Positions 21,248 to 32,877 of a stretch of 64,000 nucleotides of DNA are shown here, piece after piece (the stretch's first letter is position 1; each line of letters starts with the position of its first letter). The notes beneath the pieces are model-generated. The model was not told the origin of the DNA and searched no databases. It saw only the letters and a list, made by a program, of their open reading frames with translations. Position numbers and translations under genes: made by a program. Source of the stretch: Rhabdophis nuchalis (taxonomy: Eukaryota; Chordata; Lepidosauria; Squamata; Natricidae); assembly GCA_039707465.1 (NCBI GenBank), contig CM077648.1, positions 19,816,119-19,880,118 of the forward strand, given 5' to 3'.

Positions 21248-22008
21248 ATATATACATGGATATGTCAGAGTAAAAGCTAACCAAAAACAAAGGCCAAAAA
21301 AAAAAAGATCCTAGTTTACTGGAAACAAGATAAAAACAGAACATTCACCCCCACTCAATGTTCCTCATTTTAAACAAGCTTTCCTACGCAGTAAAATGAA
21401 ATGTCCTCGTAAGAACAAGACAACCATACCCTGGTTAGGCAGGATTGCTTATTTGACAAGCAGCAAAAACAGTGAATTCCCATTATAACGTTGGAAAGAA
21501 TAAAAAATATTGTTAGTGAAAAAAGCAGGTTTCAGGCAGAAGAGATGAAAAAAAATACGTCTTTACTGATTTTATGCTCTTGCAAACAGAGATGGTGGTG
21601 CCACTAAGTCTGGCTCTCAGGCTGGTGATGAAATAAGCGAGGACACGAAATTGAGTTTGATAGGCTTTCATCACAGATTTCTCAGGGCTTAGATTGCAAC
21701 CGTAGTAAACCTGAACGCTTCTAGTTTGTGAATGAAGAAAAAAAGTTGGAAAAGATTAGGTATTTCGGAAATGTAGAGAGGTCTCTTTAGATACATTTTT
21801 TACAGGAGGTTGCATAGAATCTATCTCGGACATATTCAAACTGCCTTCAAGGAGAAGCATGGCAAACAGAAGACATTTCTCTGAAAGCAGAGCTGATAGC
21901 CGTAGCAAGAACCCAAAAAAACGGTGAATAAACTGGTTCTTCAGAACTACACCAGAAAAGAGGACACAAAATGACCCACATATGCTCCACATGGCTGCTT
22001 CTCTTAGG

Positions 22009-22154
22009 GTAGGACTCCCCAAACCCCAGGCCGTGGCCTGTTTGGAACTGGGCCACATGAGCAACAAGCTGGTGCATATGTGCACGCAGCTTGAATTGTG
22101 CAAGAAATGGGCCGGTGTGTAACATGCACAGCTCAACTCGTGCAAGCTCTAGAG
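22009..22154. mobile_element. Truncated hAT-like MITE
   Basis: The left part, starting near aggactccccaaaccccagg with gtggcctgtttggaactggg, resembles one terminus of another hAT MITE family. The right half is missing. The foldback MITE starting at 22155 follows directly. Confidence 0.4.
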
Positions 22155-22286
22155 CAGAGGGTCTCCTACCTTGGCAACTTTAAGACTTGTGGACTTCAAC
22201 TCCCAGAATTCCTCAGCCAGCTTGCTGAGGAATTCTAGGAATTGAAGTCCACAAGTCTTAAAGTTGCCAAGGTTGGAGACCCCCTG
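22155..22286. mobile_element. Foldback hAT MITE (long hairpin)
   Basis: The ends are cagagggtctcctacc and ggttggagaccccctg. Arms of about 60 nt pair (aagacttgtggacttcaact with its inverse). The duplications ctctagag (22147-22154) and ctctagga (22287-22294) agree at 6 of 8. Confidence 0.75.
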
Positions 22287-23177
22287 CTCTAGGACACTGT
22301 AGGATAGTAGTCTTTCATGGGTTTGAATGCCAGGAGGCATAGGAATGTAGTCTTTGATGTACAACCTTGATTTACAGTTGGGACCAGAATTTTCATTGTT
22401 AAGCAAAGCAGTAGTGAAGTGAGTTCTGTCTAATTTTATGACTTTTATTTATTTATTTCTTGCTATGGACACTAAAGTATTTTCTCATCCGGTTCATAAA
22501 AGAAATTTCAAAATCATCAGCCTTGTTTGGTCTCTACACTAGTAGTAGATACTATAAAATTAAAGAATTAAACCTGATGTAAACCGAAGATAGATCCCTT
22601 GTCGGCCTCTGCCATCAGAGGCAAACGAGAAAGGAAATGTTGTTGGGGGCCAAAATAGAAGATGAAACCAGAGCTTGGCAGTAAACGTGCTTAATAAGAA
22701 AGCTAAGAGTCCCACAGGCACCTCCTTGTTGTATCACGCTGGTAGAGCTGAAATACAATAGCCATATTCCAGGACCGATCAATAAGGATAGAGGACTTGC
22801 AACTTCTGGTGTTATTTCTCTTCATCTTGTCTTGCTATATAGAACACCAAAAGAGCTCCTCTTACTCTCCAACAGCCAGATGCATGCTGGATCAGTTTGC
22901 AGTTCACAGATAAAGAAATGTATACTTGAAATGGAGACCATAATCCCCTAAAGTCTTATTCATATTTGTGATTTGCTATTAGAGATACATAAATCACAGT
23001 AAATCTTTTTGCTGCTACTATATTAATTGGACAGTATTTCAGTATGAGATATTTAATTTCTTTATGGAGTATTTTTTTAAATTGAATATATTCTTTTCCC
23101 CTAATTTTCTCACATCCCAACATTCCCTAATAAAAATGCATGAATTTGCATAGTTGCTAATAACAATTACATTGGAA

Positions 23178-23488
23178 CACTGGTGGATTCCTACCGGTTC
23201 AGACCGGTTTGGTTGAACTGGTAGTGGTATGGCGGCCTGGGTCTCTGGAACCGGCAGCGACCGAAGCCTGCCACGCCCCTGAACTGGTTTCCTGGTCTCT
23301 TCTGCTGTCGCCGGCATGTGTCTGCGCATGCACAGAATAGTTTTCAGTCAACTGTGCATGTGCAGCAATGCATGGTGAGCACTTAACAATTTTCAGTGAA
23401 GTGCGCATGCGCAGCAATGCGCACGCAAGTGAAGCAAAGTTCACCCTCTCAGCGAACTGGTAGTAAACCGGTTAGGAACCCACCACTG
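23178..23488. mobile_element. hAT MITE, 'ccggtt' family
   Basis: The ends are cactggtggattcctaccgg and ggttaggaacccaccactg. The flanks cattggaa (23170-23177) and cacttgaa (23489-23496) agree at 6 of 8. The interior repeats gcgcatgcgcagcaatgc-like words. Confidence 0.75.
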
Positions 23489-23634
23489 CACTTGAAACAT
23501 TTACAAATGTCATGATTTATTGTGTGGCTGCTCTGAAGCTGGCTTATATGTTTTTCTGCTGTAATTTTCATAAAAACACACTTCTAATTTTTAAGCTATG
23601 TTTTGAACAGTCCTTTATGAGTGTTAACTATCTC

Positions 23635-24085
23635 TGGAGGGATGATGTCTATTTGATTAGGGAACTGGAGACTAAAACATATGAAGAACGGCTGCAGGAG
23701 CTGGGTATGTCTAGTTTGATGAAGAGAAGGACCAGGGGAGACATGATAGCAGTGTTCCGATATCTCAGAGGGTGCCACAAAGAAGAGGGAGTCAAACTAT
23801 TCTCCAAGGCACCTGGGGGCAGGACAAGAAGCAATGGGTGGAAACTAATCAAGGAGAGAAGCAACTTAGAACTAAGGAGAAATTTCCTGACAGTTAGAAC
23901 AATTAACCTCTGGAACAGCTTGCCTCCAGAAGTTGTGAATGCCCCAACCCTGGAAGTCTTTAAAAAGATGTTAGATAGCCATTTGTCTGAAATGGTATAA
24001 GGTTCCTGCCCATGCAGGGGGTTGGACTAGAAGACCTACAAGGTCCCTTCCAACTCTGCTATTGTATTGTATTGTATTGTATTGC
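23635..24085 (+). mobile_element. CR1 LINE 3' end with (ATTGT)n tail
   Basis: An open frame preserves the CR1 C-terminus, with YEERLQELGM, NLELRRNFLTVRTINLWNSL and VVNAPTLEVFKK, ending about 24000. The 3' UTR with ggttggactagaagacctac and (attgt)5 at about 24061-24085 follows. The ATTGT tail is typical of snake CR1 3' microsatellites. Confidence 0.85.
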
Positions 24086-24772
24086 AGACTCTGCTAATAT
24101 TGAAATATTGGAAACCCCACTGCTGATATGTTTGATTTTTCATGCATTTCTTTGTTAAATTTCTGTGCCATTAAATCCGTGTAGAGTCAAGGTTTCTTAG
24201 GGAAAAATGTTAATGGTGGTTGAAAGTTGGAATAGAGTTTGATAAAATTTGTAAACATTTAACTTCCACTCCAGCCCACTCATTTTTTTCTGGAGATAAG
24301 TTCCCTATCTCACAATGTGTATATTTGATTATTACACAATACTATAATGGTAACAACTGCAGATCTGTGGAAGTGGTGGTAAAGTATTTTACAATGGATA
24401 CTTTACGGTCACTTCTGCATTTGCCACCATCACAAAATTGTGCAACACTCAAACTATTAAAAATAAAAATGGGGGTTATTAACAAGGAAATCTGGATTTA
24501 AAGGTGATTTAGCCTATTATAAAATGGTGGTGGAATCCAAAAAGTTCAGAAGCATATTTTTTGAACCAATGTGATTTTGTTCCAGCTCCTGTTCTCGGTA
24601 GCAGTGGCTAACATGAGGACCATTATAAATTGCACTGCAATTTCTAATATCACCACTGTCTTAATGTTATCATTCCCTCCTGCTTGTTGATGGTAAATAT
24701 GTGTGAACTGCAGTTAGATATGATAAGTAACATTATCTCTAATTGATAAAAGTGTTTGTTTTTTTATTTAAG

Positions 24773-24869
24773 CTTTTTCAAAGGGAAACGTTCACCAGAA
24801 GGCCCTGCTCATTTCAGTGATTGTCTGTAGCATACTCTTGGTGTGCATCATCGTATTCTGTTACTTCAG
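24773..24869 (+). CDS. BMPR1B: BMPR1B coding exon: transmembrane helix
   Basis: The 97-nt exon has acceptor tttaag and donor ttcag|gtatgt and gives residues 123-154 plus two bases of Arg155. The hydrophobic run of about residues 133-152 ([20 protein letters not shown]) is the single transmembrane segment, followed by the YFR stop-transfer edge. It matches human exon length and phase. The outer residues [10 protein letters not shown] are diverged from human. Confidence 0.95.
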
Positions 24870-25502
24870 GTATGTCTGAAAAAAGAAAATTATACTTTCT
24901 TCCTCGACTGTTTCTTTATATCACAATTTGACATGAATGATCGGTTTAATGTATTCTAATTTCTTGGGTTAATATGAAGAAAACAATTTGGTTTTAATAG
25001 TACTTTTGACATGCCTTTTTCAGTCAGAATGAAAACATACAAAAACTGAATTTGCATGTGTGAGGTAAATGTGAAGTGGGGTTGTGAATAAAGTAAAACA
25101 AACATGGTTAGCTTGGTATGTTAAAAATTGTCATTGATCCTGGTTTAAATTATTAAGCATTGAAGTTTTAAGGATTTGGGGTGAGGTAATAATTATATGT
25201 TAATTTGCTGACATGCCTAGAGGCATATATCCCATTTATATATGGGATGGTGGTTTAAGACTTACTTAAGTGCTTGAATGACACATATTGGGACATCCTA
25301 GTTGAAGTTTGGTTCTTTTCATGGGTATATGCCACTGTCCCTCATGGTCTTGGGAAACATAATTTGGATTTAGGAAGGTGTTGATAGTGTGCCATATTTG
25401 TCCATAGATACTACAAATCACCCTTTTCCTATTGAATCTGGGTCATTGCACAATTTTGCAATGCTTAAGTCTTTGTGATTTCACTTTCTGAGCAACATAG
25501 TG

Positions 25503-25612
25503 TCCTTCCTTCCTTCCTTCCTTCCTTCCTTCCTTCCTTCCTTCCTTCCTTCCTACCTACCTACCTACCTACCTACCTACCTACCTACCTACCTACCTAC
25601 CTACCTACCTAT
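25503..25612. repeat. Compound (CTTC)n-(CTAC)n microsatellite
   Basis: About 12 units of ttcc pass directly into about 15 units of tacc. Reading frames through it encode Pro-Ser and Pro-Thr repeats and are not genes. The sharp switch between motifs suggests a point substitution spread by slippage. Confidence 0.95.
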
Positions 25613-25701
25613 CTTCTGGTTGCAAGTAGATGCATCAGTTATAGGATCTATACCTATCCAAGAAATTATTTTTTTGAGAACTGTTAGGATATTTATCCTT
25701 A

Positions 25702-26600
25702 TGTTGGGTTGACAATATATCAAATATATAAGCCAGTATTCTTAAAGAATATATGTAGCTTTAAGAGCTATGTTGAATTCTAATTGGCTGTGCTCCTCAG
25801 CTCTACCATATAAGCAAGCTCAGAAACACAGTCCATTCCCTTTTCGATTCCCTTTGATTCCTTTGTTTACTGTTTGCCACTGAGACTGAAGACTGAAGAA
25901 GTATTTGTTTTGCCTCACATGTCCTCACGGCCGATCCGCTCCCACAGAGAGGGACTTCTCCGGGTGCCGTCCACTAGACTTTGTCAGCGGGCGACGCCCT
26001 GGGGAAGGGCTCTCTCTGTGGCGGGCCCAGCCCTCTGGAATGACCTTCCCCCCGACATTAGAACGACCACGGACTTCCGCTCCTTCCGTCTGAAATTAAA
26101 AACATATCTTTTCTGCTTGGCCCGCCTAGGTTAGTCTGTCTCTATGGGGTTTTAGCTGTTTAAGTGGGAATTTTAGTATGTAAATGGGTATTTTAGCACA
26201 GGTATCGTTTAATTTGTTTTTAATATGTCTGTATATTTATTGTATATTTATTGTTTTAGTTTCCCTGTGCACCGCTCCGAGTCCCTATGGGGAGAGGGAG
26301 AGGTCAAGAAATTAAATTATTATTATTATTATTATTTATTATTATTATTACTGTAAGATAACTCTGTGTTTGGTGAAGGACTGTTATTGTTTTGAGAAGT
26401 TAGAATCACAGGTCGGAAGAAGTATTTTAGTTGCTACAAAGTAAAGACTATTTATTTTCTTACTATCAGAGTTTTAGAGTTTGTGTGTGGTTAAAGCAAC
26501 GTATCTGTTTACTGTCCGGTGTATTACACTATTTCGCATTCATTTTCAAACGGGGGTGTTTGTTACCCCTAACGCTGGTTACGGGACCAGAGTTGTAACA
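25702..26600 (+). mobile_element. Possible LTR interrupted by an L2 3' end
   Basis: It starts tgttgggttgacaatatatc, has a TATA-like catataagcaagc at about 25807, and after the L2 piece (25912-26345) continues to ggaccagagttgtaaca. TG...CA ends and promoter-like layout suggest an LTR, perhaps copia-like, but no matching duplication is seen. It is non-coding and the call is tentative. Confidence 0.35.
25912..26345 (+). mobile_element. L2-type LINE 3' end
   Basis: A short coding remnant with SRPIRSHREGLLRVPST and ALWNDLPPDIRTTTDF is nearly identical in protein to the L2 at 34653-36161. A 3' UTR (ctatggggagagggagagg) and an (ATT)n tail follow. It sits between two halves of a possible LTR. Confidence 0.8.
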
Positions 26601-27537
26601 CTGGTTCTGAACTCAGAGTTACTAACAAGAACAACAATGTAATAAATAATCCTGAAAAGGAGGGTTATGTTCCAAACCTGAAATTTTTCATGCAGGAGGA
26701 GACAATTTATTATGGAGGAGACAATTTATTATGATAACGAATCCTAATCTCTCACCTGAAGTACTGATAAACTGGTACTGGTTGCTACCTAGCATTGACT
26801 CTTATTGGTTTACAATAACTAACACAGCAAGTACATCTCTCCACCCACATACAGAGACACAAAACCCTTAAGAAATTGTGTATATGTACCATTAGCATGT
26901 ATGTGTATAATTAGCATCATTCTCAACAGAATAAAAAAAATATCTTGGATAGGGCAGTGACAAATAAAGTAGCATAAGCCCTGTTGGATATTATCAAGGT
27001 TATGTTTTCTGAACAGATTTTTCTCAACCTGGAAATTCAATCCCTCAGGTAGCACAACCACTGTTGATTATTTGGGGAGCTAAATTGCTCACATCTGGCA
27101 TATACACAAATTAGGCAAAGCTGCTTTCCTGCAGAATGAAATGGCAGCTTTTTTTTTTTTACCAGTTTTAATATTTAATTATTATGTTCCTCCAGACAAC
27201 TCTACCACCAAAATAGCATGACAATAAAGCATTTTTATTCATAGGGAAAAATAACTGACCAAACTTTCTTTGAAATATACTGTTTTCTTCCATCGATTTA
27301 ATTAGGATGGATTCCCATTTGGCTCTTCCATTCATAAAAGTATTTCCTGCAGCTCCATTCTGTAAATTTATTAGATTGCATGGTATACCTTGGCACCTTT
27401 GAATGGAGTTTTATTCTTTATTCCTGTCACTTTCTTCCATTTCTACTGAGTCTCCGAGATATTTTATATAATATACAAACTTGCTTTATTTTATATAATA
27501 TTTTATACAATATACAAACTTGCTTTAATGTGAGATC

Positions 27538-28606
27538 ATCCAGGGTTTTGGGGTAAAGTTCCATCAGTACGCTGATGATACGCAGCTGTACGTTTCGTCC
27601 CCAGACCACCCCAATGTTGCCCTTGACATGATGTCCCAGTGCCTGGAGGCTGTGCAGATCTGTATGGGGAGGAACAGGTTCAGGCTCAACCCCTCCAAGA
27701 CCGAATGGCTGTGGTTCCCGGCATCCTGTTACAGTCAGCTGGTTCCATCGCTGGCTATGGGGAGTGAGACCTTAGCCCCCACAGGAAGGGTTTGCAACTT
27801 GGTGTCCTCCTGGATGCACGGCTGTCCTTGGAAAATCATATGACGGCTGTTGCCAAGGGGGCTTTTTATAAGGTTCGCCTGATCTACCAGTTGCGTCCCT
27901 TCCTGATCGGGATGCCCTGCGCACAGTCACTCATGCCGTCTCTTCCCATCTGGACTACTGTAATGGTCTCTACATGGGGCTCCCCTTGAAGAACACCCGG
28001 AGGCTCCAACTGGTCCAGAATGCAGCCGCGCGGGTAATTATGGGGGTGACGCAACGCTCCCATGTAACACCCCTCCTGCGCGAGCTACACTGGCTTCCGG
28101 TGGTTTCCAGGTGTGATTCAAGGTATTGGTTACTATCTTTAAAGCGCTCCATGGTTTAGGACCTGGGTACCCTATGAGATTACCTTCTGCCACCGAGAGC
28201 CTCCCACCGGCCAGTACGCTCCCATAGAGAGGGTCTCCTCATGGTGCCGTTGGCTAAACAATGTTGACTGGCGACACCCAGGGGGAGAGCCTTCTCCATG
28301 GGAGCACCTGTCCTTTGGAATGAATTGCCCCCGGAATTAAGAACTATTCCTGACTTACGCACCTTCCGCCGTGCTCTCAAAACCTTTTGTTCCCAACTAG
28401 CCGGGCTGGCATAAAACATGATTTTTAAATATAAATTTTTATTAATTTTAATTGGGGTTTGTTTGGTTTTTAATTTTATGAGAGGCCAAATTGTTTAATA
28501 TGCTTTTTAAACTGTTTTTAATTTTTATGTATCTGTTTTACTTTGGCTGTACAACGCCCTGAGTCCTTCGGGAGTAGGGCGGTATAAAAAACTAATAAAC
28601 TAAACT
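27538..28606 (+). pseudogene. L2-type LINE, RT-to-3'-end remnant
   Basis: Frames in several phases cover the L2 reverse transcriptase from the YADDTQLY catalytic region (about 27560-27590) through GRNRFRLNPSKTEWLWF, QNAAARVIMGVTQRS and LLRELHWLPV. The 3' UTR ends gtccttcgggagtagggcgg. At least two frameshifts make it inactive. It is older than the copy at 34424-36150. Confidence 0.85.
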
Positions 28607-28744
28607 AAGCTTTTGTACATTACTTATATTTGCCGGTCATGACCACTCACGAAGGGATAAGTTGATGTGAAAAATGCACTAGAAAATAGTGTTGGCCACT
28701 AGCCCTATCCATAATTTAATTGTGAACGAGAGGATATCCTCTCG

Positions 28745-28885
28745 TATGTGTGTGTACGTGTGTGTGTGTGTGTGTGCATGTATATATATATGTATGTATG
28801 ATACGTTTTTGTGCTGATAAATAAATAAATAAACAAATAAACAAATAAACAAATAAACAAATAAACAAATAAACAAATAAATAAA
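28745..28885. repeat. (TG)n and (AAAT/AAAC)n simple repeats
   Basis: An interrupted TG run at about 28745-28778 passes through atatatatgtatgtatg into about 16 tetranucleotide units of aaat and aaac, ending near 28885. Confidence 0.9.
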
Positions 28886-28916
28886 GGAGACTAGTATAGA
28901 TCTACTAGTATAGACA

Positions 28917-29107
28917 GGGTCTTATTTTCTTTTGGGGGCACTTAGCCTTATTTTGGGGGCAGGAGGTGCAGGAGGCGGCAAGTGTGGTCACTTCATGGCT
29001 GCTACTGTGTTGCAATATTTTCAGGGGAGGGATTATTTTAGCGCATGTGCTCAAAAGCCCAATTGGGCTTATTATTCGGAGAGGTCTTATTTTCAGGAAA
29101 CAGGGTA
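28917..29107. mobile_element. MITE, 'gtcttattttcaggaaac' family
   Basis: The left end cagggtcttattttcttttg lacks the outer terminal bases; the right end is gtcttattttcaggaaacag. The interior words gtcacttcatggctgctac and caaaagcccaattgggctta match 21034-21247. Confidence 0.75.
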
Positions 29108-29480
29108 TTACCGAAATCTGCTGATGGTGAAGAGTTCGCCCTCATGGAGGCCTATTCAGTCAGTCTCTGTGCATCAATCCTCAATTCTCCCAGAGCAGGA
29201 GAAATAGTGTGGTAATTTTATACTGGGACAGCTGACTAGACATGAGGGCTTGCTTATTATGCTCAGATCAAACTCAGAGAGCTTGTATTTTACCATTCTC
29301 CCAGCGGCATGGCAGCCTATGTGTTTCAATTTCATTGCAAGGCTGGTTGTGATTTTACCCAGGCTGCTAGCCTCCTTTCCATCAGATAGGAGGCAGTTCA
29401 GGAGTTAATGTTTGTCATGACAGCCATGGGCTTGTCCCTGTTTATTACAAACGTAATACATTTTTATTTGTAATAAATAA

Positions 29481-29810
29481 GGGACGCCCTGGCTCAGTGG
29501 CTAAGATGATCAGAAAGGTCGGTAGTTCGAATCCCTAGCTCCACGTAATGGAATAAGTTCCCGTTAGTTGTCCCAGCTTCTGCCAACCTAGCAGTTTGAA
29601 AGCAGGTAAAAATGCAAGTAGAAAAATAGGAACCACCTTTGATGGGAAGGTAACAACATTCCATGTGCCTTCGGCATTTAGTCATGTTGGCCACATGACC
29701 ACAGAGACATCTTCGGACAGCACTGGCTCTTCGACTTTGAAACGGCGATGAGCACCGCCCCCTAGAGTCGGGAATAACTAGCACACTTGTGCGAGGGGAA
29801 CCTTTACTTT
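29481..29810 (+). mobile_element. Sauria SINE with target duplication
   Basis: A nearly full copy: gggacgccctggctcagtgg head, ggtagttcgaatccc B box, and tail ggggaacctttactt. The duplication taatacattttt flanks it (29454-29465 and 29811-29822). About 14 nt are missing between the A-box region and gatcagaaaggtc relative to the copy at 54009. Confidence 0.88.
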
Positions 29811-30066
29811 TAATACATTTTTGTTCATTGTGAAATGTAATCATATAATGTAGTCTTATAATGTATGTATATAATGATGATAATGAGAAGGGTAAAAATT
29901 TAGAGGGACAAGCAATGTCACGAGGGCCTTAAAATGCTGAATTATTCATAGCATTTAAGGATGGAAAATGGTAGCAAACAAAGGTAGAAACATATTATTT
30001 TGCTTGTTTTCATGACCATTCAGTATTGGTACCATCACCTCTAGTTATTCTTATATATACCTGCAG

Positions 30067-30214
30067 GTATAAAAGGCTAGAAAGGAGACGGCGGCCTCCT
30101 CATTACAGTATTGGACTTGAACAAGATGAGACTTATATTCCACCAGGAGAATCCTTGAAAGACCTCATTGAGCAGTCACAGAGCTCAGGAAGTGGTTCAG
30201 GGCTCCCTCTATTG
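30067..30214 (+). CDS. BMPR1B: BMPR1B coding exon: juxtamembrane and GS region
   Basis: The 148-nt exon has acceptor cctgcag and donor attg|gtaaga and gives residues 155-204. The GS motif [11 protein letters not shown] (194-204) is where the type II receptor phosphorylates the receptor and where FKBP12 binds. [20 protein letters not shown] is near-invariant and equals chicken. The exon is 9 nt longer than the 139-nt human exon: [13 protein letters not shown] replaces YKRQETRPRY, a three-residue, arginine-rich expansion just inside the membrane. An in-frame TGA lies soon after the donor, so read-through is not coding. Confidence 0.95.
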
Positions 30215-30797
30215 GTAAGAAAAGAGTACTGAGATCATAATTATAATGGTCAATCTATAATATATAAGAATTGTCATCATTTGCACAATTTGTTTGCATT
30301 GTATCTCAACTAAAGAAAATAACAACATTAGTGTTTCATGAAAAGTATAAGACAGAATCTGTAGGCTACAGGGGAACAGCTAAGAAGATCCCAGTTTTGT
30401 AGGTTCTCAGTTCTTGCTTTTGTGTTATTAGTTTGATCCAATTTTTTCCATTTTTAAAACTACAGAAACTTCATTTTAATTTTGTATTTTTAAACTTCAT
30501 TTTCATTTCTAAACAAGTTGAAAGAATTTGAATCTTATAAGTGAGCTTTGTTCTCATGTTCCAACTGAATGAATTGAACAGTCAAGTGAACTTGATATAA
30601 AAACACTGGAAATGCATCTTTAGGTAGACAACTTTAGACAAGGAATTCTGGGAGTTGAAGTCCAGGCTAGGAATACTGGGAGTTGAAGACCAGACAGCTT
30701 AAGATTGCTAAATTTGAGAAATATTTTGTTAAGGAATTGACTTAAGACCAGGAAAATCCAATTGCATACATCTACTTAATCATAATAAAACTCAAAT

Positions 30798-31033
30798 ACT
30801 TTGGCCACCTAATGAGAAGGAAGGACTCATTGGAGAAGAGCCTAATGCTGGGAAAGACTGAGGGCAAAAGAAGAAGGGGCTGACAGAATGAGGTGGCTGG
30901 ATAGTGTCATTGAAGCAGTGGGCATGAGCTTAAATGGATTCTGGGGGATGGTAGAGGACAGGAAGGTCTGGAGGAACATTTTCCACAGAGTCGCGATGGG
31001 TCAGACACGACTTCGCAACTAAAAACAACAACT
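30798..31033 (+). mobile_element. Bov-B (RTE) LINE 3' end
   Basis: It is recognised by gagaagagcctaatgctggg, aggacaggaaggtctggagg and the end gtcagacacgacttcgcaac with a (AAC)n tail. Bov-B is the presumed enzyme source for Sauria SINEs. Only the 3' part of about 235 bp is present, so there is no enzyme. Confidence 0.8.
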
Positions 31034-31112
31034 TAATCATAGAGGTTCACTAGATATCGGAGCATCATTTGTTACTGAATACAAAAGTATATTTTGTCCT
31101 GATTTTGACTTA

Positions 31113-31348
31113 CCCGTATTTATTCGAGTATAACGCGCATCCCCTAATTTTCGATTTAAAATCGGTATAAAATTTTGTTTCACTTTTTCTCGGCTCAGAC
31201 CAAGCATTGTAAGTGACAAACGTTGTTGAACACGTGCGGCCATGATAAAAATCGTTTATAACGCACACCCTCGTTTATAACGCGCACCCAAACTTTTGAG
31301 TTCTTTTTTTGGTAGAAAATTTTGCGCGTTATACTCGAATAAATACGG
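31113..31348. mobile_element. TA-flanked MITE with perfect 26-bp inverted ends
   Basis: Positions 31114-31139 (ccgtatttattcgagtataa...) and 31323-31348 are exact inverse complements over 26 bp. TA is on each side (31111-31112 and 31349-31350). Length is about 235 bp. It lies about 195 bp upstream of the exon at 31544. Inner words cgtttataacgc repeat twice. The identical ends suggest recent spread. Confidence 0.88.
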
Positions 31349-31540
31349 TACTCAAAATATTTGTTGGGCACAGGGAGAAAAGAATCCTGGACTAGATAGG
31401 GCAGACCTGCAAGATCAGATCAGAGACCTAATACTATTAACTCAAGAGGAAATATCCAGTCTTGAAAATGGTTCCAACTTTTGAAAAATTACAAAAATTG
31501 TGCCTAGTGGGAAAGTCGGTATAATTCTAATATCTCTTAA

Positions 31541-31756
<216 letters not shown>

Positions 31757-32123
31757 TAATCTCTGCATTGTCCAATCTTGCCTTCCCCTGAGGTGAAGTT
31801 GGCCTCATTCCTTCTGATCTTTTGAAGGTCTCTATTGTTAACATGTCTTCCTCTACTTTCAATTTCAGCAAAAGTTTTTTTTAATATAGTTTTTGATATT
31901 TTAATTGTTCATAATTATAAATATTTTTAGTAATTTAATAGTAGAGCTAGGTTCTTACGGCAAGTAAATTGCTGGAGTTATACATGCCATTGCTACTTTA
32001 TTATGATGAAGTAGCTGCTACTGCTTTGAAGCGGGTCTTCCACTGGTTTGGCTGAATCGTGGGCCATTTCTCAGCTCGGCTTGCTGAAAAGCCCATTAAC
32101 TATCCTAAATTTATGACCTACAG

Positions 32124-32495
32124 CAGGGATGTCAAACTCAAGGCCTGAAGTTTGGATTCAGCCCAAGGGGTGCTTAGATCTGGCCTGCGGGGTCACCCTG
32201 GAAACAGTGAAGCAATGGCCCACGGTGCCTTTGCCAGAAAAAACGAAGCTCGGGAAGGCTGTGTGTTGCTTTCCAGAGCTCTGTTTTTGCTGGGAGAAGG
32301 TTGCAGGAGGCTGTCGCAGCTGAAAACAGATCTCGGGAGCCCGTTTTCACTGGCAGAGCACTTGGGTCCCACCTGTGCCCCTGACACGAGTGATGTTGAG
32401 CTGGCCACACCCACCCTTGCTGCGCCCACCCCTGTTCCCTGAGACCAAACACAACCTTGATGTGGCCCTCAATGAAATCGAGTTTGACACCCCTG
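32124..32495. mobile_element. hAT-like MITE, 'tgtcaaactc' family
   Basis: The ends cagggatgtcaaactcaagg and atcgagtttgacacccctg are inverted. The flanks acctacag and gcttagag match at only 5 of 8, so the hAT assignment rests on family resemblance to 1477-1836 and 39431-39788. Confidence 0.65.
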
Positions 32496-32547
32496 GCTTA
32501 GAGCATAACTTCAAGTGCAAAGCTGGATCTCTTCATCTATATTGTAA

Positions 32548-32735
32548 CTTAGAACTGAGGAGAAATTTCCTGACAGTGAGGACAATTAATCAGTGGAGCA
32601 GAAATTGCCTCCAGAACTTGTGAATGCCCCAACACTGGAAGTCTTTAAGAAGATATTGGATAGCCATTTGTCTGAAATGGTACAGGGGGTTGGACTAGAA
32701 GACCTCCAAGGTCCCATCCAACTCTGCTATTGTAT
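32548..32735 (+). mobile_element. CR1 LINE 3' end, short
   Basis: A remnant of LELRRNFLTVRTINQW and VNAPTLEVFKKILDSHLSEM, followed by ttggactagaagacctccaa and a short ATTGT tail. One frameshift lies near 32610. Confidence 0.8.
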
Positions 32736-32845
32736 TGTATTATTGAAAGTTTTTGTGGAACTTTTTAAGTGTGTTTCAATTATTTGTTACCACTATCCTG
32801 AAGTGAACATGTTGGTGGTTATTTCTTCACAAAGGGGTAAATACA

Positions 32846-32877
32846 GGGAGGGAGGGAGAGAGAGAGAGAGAGAGAGG
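32846..32877. repeat. (GGGA)/(GA)n simple repeat
   Basis: A short purine run, gggagggagggagagagag and on, about 90 bp upstream of the exon at 32964. Confidence 0.9.

Larger units (their letters stand above)
19637..24772 (+). other. BMPR1B: BMPR1B intron 3: repeats, no gene
   Basis: It contains two CR1 3' ends, a TIR MITE at 21034-21247, a degenerate 'gttaagtga' repeat at about 20700-21000, a foldback hAT MITE at 22155 and a 'ccggtt' MITE at 23178. The stretches 21260-22000, 22450-23160 and 24100-24770 hold nothing I recognise. Confidence 0.8.
24870..30066 (+). other. BMPR1B: BMPR1B intron 4
   Basis: It contains the microsatellite at 25503, a possible LTR, three mobile elements (L2, MITE, Sauria SINE) and simple repeats. 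The stretches 24900-25490, 26620-27530 and 29110-29450 show no recognised feature, apart from a short tandem ggagacaatttattat at about 26698-26730. Confidence 0.8.
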
